Source of the DNA: Archilochus colubris
Taxonomy: Eukaryota; Chordata; Aves; Apodiformes; Trochilidae
Assembly: GCA_023079485.1 (NCBI GenBank)
Contig: CM041084.1
Coordinates: forward strand, 12,770,609-12,834,608
Direction of reading: 5' to 3'
DNA length: 64,000 nucleotides
Shown: positions 51,250-62,336 of the stretch, one piece after another
Numbering within the stretch: position 1 is the first letter of the stretch
Layout: each line of letters begins with the position of its first letter
Position numbers and translations under genes: made by a program
Notes under the pieces: generated by a model
Database searches by the model: none
What the model was told of the DNA's origin: nothing
What the model saw: the letters and a program-made list of their open reading frames with translations, nothing else

Positions 51250-51470
51250 TTACAATAGCTTGGTATATTGCCCTCAGGTTGATGAGCTTGTAATTATATG
51301 TTTCTTTCTCTAACTAATGGCTCAGGGGAAAGACATGATATTATTTATTTGCTTTAACAATTAGGAAATTGTTCAGTTTGTGCTCTAATTGACTAAATTA
51401 CACCTGCAGAGGCCTAAAACATTTTCATTAACACCTGTGTGAAAGCAGCAGTGTCCTACAAGTACATCTG
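51250..51470. promoter_or_regulatory. Possible conserved non-coding element (motif-based guess)
   Basis: Contains TTGTAATTATATG, CTCTAACTAATGG, TTTAACAATTAGG, CTCTAATTGACTAAATTAC and TTTTCATTAACACC within 200 bp, free of repeats. Confidence 0.18.
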
Positions 51471-52297
51471 TGGGGTTTTTTTCTGTTTTAACCCCCTCAT
51501 TACCAGTTCTCTGCATACCACTGGAAACTGCAATAGTTTCCAAGCTTCAAGCATATTTTATATTTTAATGTGTACTAGCAGCTACAGTGGTTGTTCTACC
51601 CCATTTTATGTTGGTTTGGCCTATTTTCTTTTCAGATTACAGTTAAAAAAATCCACTAACATAATTCAATACCTAGAACAAAACCCTAGAAGCAGCAGCA
51701 AGATAAAAATATTTTCTTGTATGATGAATTCTTTAGGGCAGGCCTCTTGCACGTTGGAATACCAGACTACCATCTGGATTTCCCCTTGGGTGTTAAAATA
51801 CTAAACACAACAATAAACTGAACTGCATTCAACTGGCTGAAAACAGACTCTTTATGTGCCTCTGTATATTTCAGGGTAACTCTAGCAGTTGTGTAACCCT
51901 GGACCACTAAGAGGTTTCTCTTGGCATGGTTGCCAGGGAAGCAACCATCAGGGAGGAGAAAAGTTCTAAATTAATTTCCAGTTAAGATAGGAAATTTTTT
52001 GCTTTGCATCCGAAACTGGTCAGGGAAAAATATTCAAAGAAATAGATTTTTAAAAAATGTGTTTAGTATTTTCAACAAAATTTGAGAAACAAGCAAGTAT
52101 ACTTGTTATACCAAATTTCACATCTGTGCCATCATTCTCAACTAACTCTGTAGCTTCCCCTATTCACATCCAGATCCATTAAGACCACTATGCCAGCAAC
52201 TCACAGGGTGATGCATTGACATGAGTCAGTAGTCCCTGAACACTTCTGGAGGGTAACAGTATTCATGGTTTAAAATACAAGGTATTCAGCAGCCTAC

Positions 52298-52714
52298 CTA
52301 ACTCAGATCACTGACTTCATATTCCAGTGCATATATTGTATATTCTATCTGACTCTGCTGCTGGTGAGAGTAGGTCCTTTTAGGTGTGCAGATTGAGAAT
52401 GGAATGTTACTCATCTGTAAGTAGCAGAAAAATATAACAGATCTGCCAGGTGTCTCTATCATTTGGAGGCATTTCAAAGAGAGAACTTGAAGGAACAAAC
52501 TAGATCTCTTCTTACTGTCTTGTGGGCAATTAAAATTATATTTTTGTTTTAGCTTGTCTGAAATTTGTGAGCTTCTCAAGCAAATGTTTTCAGCAGCTCT
52601 GGATAACTGGGAGCTGTAGTTCCAGTGTTTATTTTCATTTTCTTCTGCCATAATTGCACCGATTTCCATAGGAATTCTGCTAGAGGACCTGAAGGCTTTA
52701 AGTACAGAAAGCAT
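52298..52714 (-). other. 138-codon open frame, unidentified (probably chance)
   Basis: The longest non-repetitive open frame in the window. Its predicted product has no recognised domain, signal peptide or membrane segment. An internal ATG begins a hydrophilic stretch (MAEENENKHWNY...). No upstream promoter or clear splice sites frame it. I list it only because it is the longest. Confidence 0.08.
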
Positions 52715-55700
52715 GAAATAAATTTCAGTGAAATATAAGAATCTGAAAATTAAATCTGTAAGTAATTTTTAAATTTACAGAAAATTTTATCAACAAAAAG
52801 TCATTTAGTAGGTTTAGCTACTAGGAAGAAAGGATAATAATTTAGAAGCTGTAAGGATGATGCATTTATTGGTTCTACTTTCTATTTGATGTTGAAATGC
52901 TTCTTTGTGTCCTGTCTTACATTCCAGTTTATACTTGCATATGTTAAAAGATGCTGAGCATAAGGACTCCTTCACAATGCTTTGCAATGATATTTTGGTT
53001 CCCAGTCAGAATCTCTAAGCATTGCAGCAACCATCATGACTTGACATAGAGGTGCACTGTTCAGAAAACTATTAAGAAAACAAGTCATTCCAAAGATTGT
53101 GTTGAATTAAGTTGATTTTCTTAGTAACTCTGCCACCTGCAGCACTAAAGAACAAATGTCTCCATGATGGACAGGTCAAACATAGTTTTTCAGAAGCTGC
53201 CCACAGCTGTTCTTTCTTTTCCTGGTGAATTAACCACTTCATTGCTGTTCATTCATGCATATGTTATTGTAGTTTTAAGGAGAATGTGTATTCACTGAAT
53301 GGAAAATGTAGCTTGAAGGTCTAGTTGTACTGAATCACCCTCATTATCCTGAACCTACTGATATGCCTTTTAGTACTGAAGGAACTACTTATGCCTTTCA
53401 CTATATGTATGTGAGAAAACACATGATGTTACTTAGGGGAAAAAAATCTGAATTTTGAATAATCACTGGTGGCAAGATCATCAAGAAGGAAACAATGTTG
53501 TTTCCAGGGTTTTTTCTGTATTTAAAACATATGCCCTAGGAGATGAAATACACCAAGAAACTTGAAGGAAGTGTCAGGTGATGAAAAGGAGATTTAGATT
53601 ATAAGTATTTTTTTTTACTCAGTGTCAATAGTGAAGAAAACTGAGAACATATATTAAGGTTATGAGGTAATATGAAACGAAATAAAATCTGCATGCCAGA
53701 AAATGTAACTTAATAGGTATTAGCAGCAGAGAGAATAGTGTGGGTTGTAAAATACAGTTCTATGTATCACTTGGACCAGATGTTGGTTGAATATTCATCT
53801 ACTATTCATGTTCATTATATTCATACTAATATAAAAAATGTTCTATTACATTATAGAATATTTGGTCATGAGTTAGACTAGTTGTGTAGTTCCAGACATC
53901 ATATGGAGAATAAAAAATTAAATTAAAATCCTTAAGCAATGAGAATTGATTAATTCAGTGTTTCAAGAACTTTCTGGCTTTGTCCTGAAGATCTTATGTT
54001 AATTCTAGGATTCTTGTCATGGATAGTAGACCCAGAGTAAATGAATAAGATCTTTTTTTGTTAATTATTTCAAGTACTTACAATTCTTTCTAGATTATTT
54101 GCTCACTTTCAAATTCAAAATCATTAACTTTCAAAATAGTTTTGAAAATTCATTGAGGTTTCAAGAAGTTCAGTTTTTTCCACTTTATAATGATTTGGAA
54201 TTACTGAAACTCCTTTGCTGGTAATTCTAAGAGATATTCAAACTTTTACAATATTATAAACACTGTAATGAGGAAAATTATGATCATTCAGAAATTTATG
54301 ATTTGAATACATATATAAGGGGATGTAAGAACTTTCTTATGACAAATATTTTGTTGCAAAATGTTCTTTAGCTCTGTTCAAAATTAAATTGTTCATTAGA
54401 CATCAAAAGTAAAAGAAATCAGGCTGAAAGAATCCTTATTTCTGTCTTTGCTATTTATAAAATAATTAAGGAGTTCTCACTAATACGTTTTTTCTGCAAG
54501 CTTTCCTACTATAAAAACTCTAAGTTTTCTATGGAATTTGTATGAAATTACTCAATTAAACAAGAACAACATCAAAAAATCTGTGATCTTATCTGACCTG
54601 GCCAAAGGAATACGTTAGATAAAATATTAGTCTCTTTCTCTTACGTTGGTTTTCCTGGCTTAACTGATGTCCTAATATTTTATGAATCTAGCCAAAGGTT
54701 TTCTGGCCATGTCTCATCTTCTTTAAAATAACAAGATGCAGTCAGGGAGATCTCATGAGTCCAGTTGCCAACAATATCCTGACTGAAACATCTCCTTCTC
54801 AAACTGTATACCTGAGCTCCTTTTCAAAGGTATAGGCAAATATTTATTCCACCCAAAGTGGAACAGTCAGTTGTCCTTAAAAATATGAACTCTCAGTGCT
54901 ATACAAAGCTTACTTTTCAATTGGGAGCACAGTAGATGTGATGCTGCTTGCAGTAGTTAACAGGCAATAGTAGTAGCAGACCAGCCAGTTATGGGCTCTT
55001 TGCTCCCAGCTTCCTGCTGAAGAGCCACTAACATGTGATGGACAGAAATACTGAAAAGAGACAATGAAACTATGTCTGTGGAGGTAACTTTATCGAAAAG
55101 CTTCTTGTAGCATCTACCTCACATTTAAAAAGTCACTTTCCATGTGTCAGCAGTTAACAAAAGTAGAATGTTTTGGCTGCATTTATGAATGTACTTCTGC
55201 CCACAGAAAACAGAAGACAAGACAATAAATATAGTTCACTGATTACACGATCCAAATCTCAGAGCCCCTGCCTATCAGGACACAGATATTTCTGACTCTT
55301 CAAAAAATGAAATAAAACGAAAATAGAGGGTTGTCTCAGCTCATGATACAATTTTATAATTATATTGCTGCAGAATGTTTGATTAAAACATCACACATTT
55401 TCTGTAAAACTTTAATATTTTTGCTTTATCTAAAATTTCAGACCTTCCAGCCTCTATATTATTGTTTACAATGGAAGTACCCATCATTATACCATTAGCA
55501 TAATGATACTTCTATATGAGTTTTATGATTGAAATCACTGTGAAATTAGCAGAGGATTCAATGTGGGTAGTAACAGGTGAAGTTAACAAAGTAATTTAAA
55601 ACTAAACAACCCCAAATAATATAGTACTTGTTATGCCAAAGAACAGTACAGGAAAAAGTTTTCCTGTAACATTAGCTGAATCACCAGGGTGTTGTTTCAA

Positions 55701-56004
55701 TATCCAAACTGATGGACTTATAAAGTAAATAATGTGTATTGTCTATCACTGTTTGTGCTCAGAGAAAGACCTTTTAAGGTAATTAAAAAATGTTATTTTT
55801 ATTTTAGCAGTGCATTTTTCGCTGTGTACTTCAAGGAAGAAGTGGCTTGGGTTCAAGATGTAATTAAAATGTTTCTGTATCAAGTTTAGCATAGCCCACA
55901 GTGAATCTGAAGTGAAAACAAGCTTGTTAAACAAGATAAAATAGGGTAACAATTTTTTTTCTGACAAGAAATACACCCAGAAATCTGTGCCAGGGCCTGT
56001 GGAC

Positions 56005-56115
56005 TCTTATGGAATGTAAAACCTTCCAGCAGGAGTAAGCAAGCATGGTGAGGCAATTAATGCTATCACTGTCACTGCTGACAATTTCAAAGATATAAAG
56101 AACAAATTATTCCAG
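56005..56115 (+). other. Possible exon ending at a perfect donor (weak)
   Basis: CAG|GTAAGTCA at 56113-56120 is an ideal splice donor. A frame open from the TAA at about 56017 reads 32 codons into it, ending ...AITVTADNFKDIKNKLFQ. A T-run before ACAAG near 55950-55970 could provide an acceptor. No homology is recognised. Confidence 0.12.
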
Positions 56116-59100
56116 GTAAGTCATTAATAGAAAAATCAAGAACTGCTGTGTTTCCATTTAATCTAGTTGAATAAATTTATCTGCATTTAGGCAGTGCACC
56201 TGAAATGAGAAACTTCTTTCACAGGCTCTATTTTAACAGAAACTCAAGCATGGGTATTTTTGACTGGTAAATTTAAATATAAGAAAAACAAATTGAATTA
56301 TCTTGCATATGTTCATTTTCTGAGAACAAGGTAAATAACCGTTTTTTTTTACATAAGAAGTTGAGTAGATCTTGGCAGATGTTGAGGCACACTCAGCCCT
56401 ACATAAAATATTTTTTGATTCATTTCAGTATGATGTTATCTGTAGTCCTGAAAAACTTTAATGGACTAAGAAAAATGGCATTTTTTGCAGTATGTAGAAC
56501 TAACTTCTCTGGTGCAAATTTGTTTAAGCTGACCAATCCTTGATTACTTCCCCAGAGGATATGAAACACGTCCACTTTAGGACTGACCACAAGGAGGTCA
56601 CTGAAACAAAGGTCCTATTTATTTATCTGTACAAAGTCCTACTTAAAAGCAATGTCATCAGAAGAACCTAACTAACTTAAAACACAATTGCTTTTGGTTT
56701 GTTTGCTTGTTTATTCTAATTGATCTGAGTAAACACTATGGCATTTTGAAAATTCCCCATTGCCCAACACAGTGAGAGTAGTGAGTTTAGTGCAGAGTTT
56801 CCATTACTGCTATTACTAATATCTCAGGTTTTCCTATGGGAAGTAGATGTTTTAGCTCCTTTTAAAGTGTCTAATCCAACTGATTCAATCTATTAGTGAA
56901 CTGTGTTTCTCTACAGAGATAATCTGTTTATGTGTAATAAAAGTTTACAGTATTTTGTTCACTTGTATGTACAGATGTGCACAAAGTTCTACAGTGATTA
57001 TGGTTCAGTGAAAAAGATAAAGCTTTCAACAGATTAGCCCTAAAATGACTTGTGGATTGATTCTTTTTTTTTGTAGGGCATCTAAAAACTAGAAATTTAA
57101 TTGAATTTCCATAGAAGAGAAATATATTCAATGCATGGGAATATAGTTATTATTACTACTTATTAATCCAGTGTTCCCACACATCCAAATAGAATTATCA
57201 TTCATTCATTTTATTTTCATTTTACTTAGTATATTCTCATGTTGGGCTGAAAAATATTTAAATTTGTCCCAGCTATATTTTTGTTTTTATTTAGTTTGTG
57301 TTATAGTCCATTTATGGCATAAATAGATTTATTACACTGAAAATATTCCATTATTCTGTATTTAAAAAAGAAGTCATAAAATTTAAAGAAGTGTTTTGTT
57401 AAATTTCCAGATGTCTGTTTACCTGTCTGTCCTGGAGGTTGTATTGCCTAAGGGATCTTTGTGGGTTTGGCTTTTCCATTTCTATATTTCACAACACTTG
57501 GCAGACAGTTACATTGTGGTTCTGTTTTGTTTTGCAATTGGGCAAAGCAGCTACAGCAAATCTTGTAACCAATATGTTGAAAGGTTAACAAAATACACAA
57601 AGCTCACTTTTGCTGTCGGAAGAGCTTCTCAGCGTCCTGTTTTTCTCAAAGCTCTTGGGAACTGAGTTTTCTCTAATATGTAACAGTCTTTGTGAGAAAG
57701 TGGCTTATTTTAAAAGACATTTGTCAAAGTAAGATTTTGCAGATTCAAGCAGATCTCAGAGTTTGCAACATAAGAATCTACTAATACAGGGTAGACCTCT
57801 CGAGTACCCTCTTCCCATTATTCGTGAGGGAAGTGGAGGATGCTGAGGTATTGAGGGTTTTTACCTTGGGAGCGGTCCTGCACAGAAAACTCACAAAGGG
57901 GTATTTTTTCTATCCTCACCCTTTATCTCCTGCTTTTGTACAAAATGAAGGTCTCACTCTGAGTCCATATGTTAGATCAACCAGATGTTGCCTAAAAAAC
58001 TATTAGATCTGCTCTTGGCTGAGTAAAAGTGTGAGCTCCTCTACCAGTTCTGCTGTGAATGAGATTCACTGTGGGACAAATTCTGAAAAGTTGTCCCTGG
58101 TTTTAAAGAAAGCATAAACATGTTCTGTGTTAATGTGAGCGTGTTTAATGACTTTTAATTTTTTTTAAAATATATTGTTTAATATCTCTAAATAACAACT
58201 TTTATTCTTGCTAGTAAACCCTGTTTATCCTTTGGCAGTTATGTCCTTCTGAGGAGCTCATATGAACACATAGACATTCTCACAGAAGGGCATAGGAGAA
58301 CATCAAAATCCAAAACATCATTTTCCCCCACCATCATTACCCATAGTCATACAAGGGGATGAACTTCACTAAATGCAAGTATCTGTTAGCTCAAGTTTGG
58401 ATAAAATAAATGCACAGTGTTCTTTGCAATTTAGCCTGTGTGAGAATTCAGATAGCTGCCAACAGTATCCATGGCATTTAACATTGCCAATACCCCAAAC
58501 AAGTTGCTAATCTTACATTCTGTACAAGACTGATTTTTTGATTTCTAAGAGGCCAAGACTTCATCAGCTATTCCATCTCTGATTTTATTGTTTTATTCAA
58601 TAACATTTAACTTATATTCAGTCTCTTTTTTCAAACCTATTCTCATCTTGTGCTTATCTGATGATTTCATAAAGAAAATAGATATACTGTACATTTGATA
58701 CAAAATGTGAAATAAGCCATGGTTCTCTGTTTCAAGAAATTAAGAAAAAATCTGCTTCTAATTAATGTTACTACTGTGATGGATTTGGCACCGCTACCTC
58801 ATGTTGATCCTGGCAACAATTTTTTTACAAAACTAGGCTTATAAACTGTAATATATTCAATCCTAACTTCTCCTCGTAGTATTTGTTTACACTATGATAG
58901 TATCTAGAAGCTCTAATCAAGACCAGACGTGCATTAGGGCAGATTTGTATGAAATATTTCAACTAAAAAAAGCCTGTGTGCTGAGTCAATAGTTATTTGC
59001 AAGAAGGAAAGGAGAGGAGGAAGACAATCCATGGGAAGTAAAATTGCTGGCTCTTGTCACACAATGCTGATGGCCAAGAAAGGAGATCCCTGTCTGAAAT

Positions 59101-60139
59101 TTCAATGTTGTTCTTTATTAATGGGGCTGTGTTCTTAAAACAGTACAGAATCAGTTATTGTTACATGCATCCTGGCAATCAAAACCACATGCCTTTATTT
59201 TATCACCATGGACACAAGTAAGAACCTTGTTAATGACTTTCAGTAATCAATAGATCAGCCCATGAGGCTAAGGACTGGAGAGATGAAGATTCATTGCCTG
59301 TCCCAAGAAGAACAATATAATTTTCCTCATGGTTTCAGCTGAATTTTAAAAAACCTGTAGTGTACATAATGCTCTATAGTGTATTATGCTGCATCATGAT
59401 ACAATGTGATGTTGCAGTGGAAATACTGCTGAAGTGATGAGTGCACAAGGGCAAAACAAGCAGCTAAAAAAGGAGAGGTTTGTGCTTTAGTTACAAACAA
59501 GCTTAATTTGATTGATGTTTTTTGGTCCCTGACTATGAAGTATAGAGATGTTATGAAGACTGTAAATTCCACAGCTTCCCTGCCATTATTTTTCTTGACT
59601 AGCTTTTTGTTGCTGTACTTATACTGCAGCTGATGGCCTGATTACAGCTGCCTGATCATCTGAATTCCCAGAGGTCCTTTAAGAGCAACCTGCAGTTCAG
59701 GTGCACCATTCTTTTCATATCCTATAGAGCTCTCCCAGGACTGAGAAGTTTTACTGGGTATATACAGTATGATTCCTTCCCACAGAGAGTGCAGACACCA
59801 ATAGCAGTTGCACAAATGATCTGCACTGTAAACAGATGTGGGAGGTCTTATCTCTATCCTTCCTGTTGATAGCAGAAGAAATGTAGTAAAGAGTCCTCAG
59901 TTATAGGTGAGGGGCTAATCTAGATTTTGCTTGCCACCCCTGTTACAGGTAATGAGGACATTTAATGATTACAATTTTTGTTTGTTGATTCTTTGTTACA
60001 TTAGATACACATTCATAAGAGTACTCTGGGTAGGTAATCTACTTGCTTAGCAGATGTTTGCTTTGTCTGGTGTACCTTCTGCTTATTAATTTCCAGCATA
60101 AGAACAAACACAGCATTTGTTAAATAAAAACATAAACAC

Positions 60140-60165
60140 AATAATAATAATTATTATTATTATTA
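60140..60165. repeat. Converging (AAT)n/(ATT)n repeat, 22-bp perfect palindrome
   Basis: ATAATAATAA meets TTATTATTAT, and the outer A/T pair extends symmetry over 60140-60161. It can fold as a cruciform or hairpin. Confidence 0.85.
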
Positions 60166-61286
60166 CTGTTGACAAAAGCCAAAGATAACTGGTGTCTATT
60201 ACCCTAGAGTTACTGTACACACAGTGCTAGTGGACACAAATCTGAAGCTCCTCGGATTTTCCTTTAAAGGGAGCTAGATACACAAGAAGTAATTTACAAA
60301 GGGGAAAAATAGTATTGGAAGCACTTTTGCACAAACCTCTCCCAGAATATTTTTCATGTGTATGCTGTATTTTAAGCATTAAAAGCTATTCTTAAATTCT
60401 GTTGTGCATATGGATAAAGCAAGGTGTAAATCAGCACAGAACTAGAACCTGAGTTCCACAAGTCTCCATATTCCCATTAAAGCCCTTAAGCCTAACTAAT
60501 TAGCCACTGAATGAGCACCTGGCCACTCACCTGACTACACTTACTTCTGACTACGATTTACCTATTCTGGCTGGGCAACTTATAATTGTTTCTGATGCAA
60601 TAGCAGAACTCAGGAGAGGCATACTTTTTGATATTCCAGTTACATAGGAGAAGTATTCCTCATCTGTGACTTTGGATCACTTCTTATTTTGGAGGTGATG
60701 TTTGCTGAGAAAATAAAAAGATTTGTTAATAGTGTGAGACATTCAAAGCATGCCTCCAGAGGAGAGAAGCAATGTATCACAATTAGCAGCCCATACTGAG
60801 CCTTTCACTGCCCCCAGATCTTGAAAGATTGTGCCTTATGGCTTTCTTCTCCCTAAAGAAAGGGCTGGAATACATGACCCCAACTGAATCAAGCTTCTGA
60901 CATATCTTATATGGTTATGTGTCAAACAAGAAATGTTGAAAAATAGCCTAAATTACTGTCCTGAAGTAGTTTGTATTAGCTCTTTAAACAGATGTGTTGC
61001 TGCTGGTGTTACTTTTATTTTTGTCACATTTCTGTTTACACAAACTGATACTTAACTGGAATTCCTGCTGGGCATCCATTATTGTCCTTCCATATAATCC
61101 AAAAGCATAACAGATGTTATTAATCTTCAAAAAGGATTAGGGATTTTTTTTCTTACCATAGACAAAAATATCATATTATTCTGAGCAACAAACCCATTAA
61201 GAAGCCAAACTGATCCATATGGCCATGACAGACTGGGAGGAAAAGGCAGTTATTGATCAGGCTATATAGTGTTATATAGTATTTAT

Positions 61287-61310
61287 GCATATATATATAT
61301 ATATATATAT
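61287..61310. repeat. (TA)n dinucleotide repeat
   Basis: About eleven AT/TA units, preceded by two TATATAGT-type units. Confidence 0.93.
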
Positions 61311-61409
61311 CTATGCTATAAAGATGACCCAAAAATTTTACAGAAAAATATTTTGTTCTGGTTTTACAATTCCTTTAGAGACTTGACTGGATAATGGAAA
61401 CTCATGGGG

Positions 61410-61500
61410 CTTTATAGAATTGGATGCCCCTTCCCTGGAAGAGTTTCAGGTTGGATGGGGCTTCAAGCAGGCTGGTCTGGTGGGAGGTTTCCTGGTCCAT
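61410..61500 (+). mobile_element. CR1 LINE 3' fragment, left part (split by LTR)
   Basis: GGATGCCCCTTCCCTGGAAG, then CAGGTTGGATGGGGCTTCAA and GGTCTGGTGGGAGGTTTCCT follow the CR1 3' UTR. The copy is interrupted by the LTR at 61501 and resumes at 62263. Confidence 0.9.
61496..61500. repeat. Target-site duplication, left copy (TCCAT)
   Basis: TCCAT immediately precedes the LTR's TG; the identical TCCAT follows its terminal CA at 62263-62267. Confidence 0.93.
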
Positions 61501-61805
61501 TGTCCTGGTTTGGGCCAGGATAAAGGTGGTTTCCTGTTTCTGTACTTTTGCTTTTAGCTAAGTCCCTTGTAAGTAGTTGCATTTGCTGAAATTAACAGCA
61601 AGTTTCTCAGACAGTGTGTGCTTCTAGGATTGATAACACTTGAGTTTATAGTTACTGCTAGAGACTGGATGCAGAGCCAAGGACACTGCTCAGCTCTGAG
61701 AAAACATTTTACGTCCAGGAGGATAAGAGGTCCCACCGAGCCCTCCTTTGGGAGGAACAGACAGATAGATGCCAGAATTGACCAAACAGAGTATTCCATC
61801 CCATA

Positions 61806-61813
61806 TACGTCAC
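61806..61813. promoter_or_regulatory. CRE/ATF-like site in LTR U3
   Basis: TACGTCAC, 7 bp upstream of the TATA box, resembles the CREB/ATF half-site TGACG on the other strand. Confidence 0.4.
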
Positions 61814-61819
61814 ACTCAG

Positions 61820-61826
61820 TATAAAT
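61820..61826 (+). promoter_or_regulatory. TATA box of the LTR promoter
   Basis: TATAAAT sits about 320 bp into the LTR, which would place transcription start near 61850 and the U3/R boundary there. Confidence 0.7.
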
Positions 61827-62122
61827 TTGAGGGATCTGGATTTCCGGACTTCCTGACTTCCCTTCCTCCCTTGGCATCCTGGAAGGATCCGTCGTTCGTC
61901 TGCCTGTGCTCCTGATCGTGCCAGCCCATATCTGTGTGTTCCTGCCTCCAGTTCCCGACTGCTGCCGACTCCAGGAGTCCAGCCTGGACTTTCCCAGGGT
62001 TGCCCTGCAGCCTCGGTGGTGACGTGAGAGTTATTGGGGGAAAAGGGGGGAGGAATGTGGTTTCCATTTTCCTGTATATTTGTATATATTTAGTAATTTT
62101 TCCTATTTACCATTACTGTTTC

Positions 62123-62128
62123 ATTAAA
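62123..62128 (+). promoter_or_regulatory. LTR polyadenylation signal ATTAAA
   Basis: ATTAAA, the common variant of AATAAA, lies downstream of the TATA box in the order expected for U3-R-U5. Confidence 0.6.
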
Positions 62129-62262
62129 GTTGTATAGTTTAGTTTCCAACCCATAAGTCTCTCTCCCTTATTCTCTCTCCTTTCTCTATCAAGGAGAGAG
62201 AGAGATTAATAGAGAGCGTCTGTTATTCGGTTTAATCGCCGGGCCAGTGTTAAACCGTGACA

Positions 62263-62267
62263 TCCAT
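62263..62267. repeat. Target-site duplication, right copy (TCCAT)
   Basis: Identical to 61496-61500 and directly adjacent to the LTR's terminal CA. Confidence 0.93.
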
Positions 62268-62336
62268 GCAGAAAAGGCTTGTAATTAGATAATATTTAAA
62301 GTTCTTTGCAACACAAACCATTTTATGATTCTTTGA
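62263..62336 (+). mobile_element. CR1 LINE 3' end, right part (split by LTR)
   Basis: After the second TCCAT the CR1 3' UTR resumes (GCAGAAAAGGCTTGTAATTA, then ATAATATTTAAAGTTCTTTGC) and ends with AAACCATTTTATGATTCTTTG, the CR1 terminal octamer-type motif. It joins the left part without loss except the duplicated 5 bp. Confidence 0.9.

Larger units (their letters stand above)
47931..61286. other. Long unique AT-rich non-coding block
   Basis: About 13.4 kb with no recognised transposon and no defensible gene. Possible regulatory stretches (49290-49660, 51250-51470), an exon-like interval ending at 56115 and a palindrome at 60140 are listed separately. Frames at 51439-51804 (plus, 121 codons) and 52298-52714 (minus, 138 codons) are the longest; open frames of this size are expected about once by chance here. 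Confidence 0.5.
61501..62262 (+). mobile_element. Solo LTR of an endogenous retrovirus (ERVL-like)
   Basis: A 762-bp unit begins TGTCCTGG and ends CCGTGACA, with short imperfect inverted termini (TGTC/GACA). It is flanked by a perfect 5-bp duplication. In order it holds a CRE-like TACGTCAC (61806), a TATA box (61820), an ATTAAA poly(A) signal (62123), and a CT/GA-rich U5-like segment. A 5-bp duplication is typical of ERVL (class III) elements; ERV1 and ERVK usually give 4 and 6. No viral gene lies beside it, so it is a solo LTR left by recombination between two LTRs. Many intact CpGs (for example at 61897-61920 and 62218-62257) contrast with the CpG-poor window and suggest a recent insertion. 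Open frames at 61554-62137 on both strands are shadows. Confidence 0.95.

Noticed and set aside
52298..52714. 138-codon minus-strand frame considered as a real gene
   Set aside because: Roughly one frame of this length is expected in 64 kb of such AT-rich DNA; no domain, promoter or convincing splice sites. Kept only as a low-confidence feature.
61554..62137. Several open frames of 67-107 codons on both strands
   Set aside because: They lie within the solo LTR, which carries no retroviral gene.
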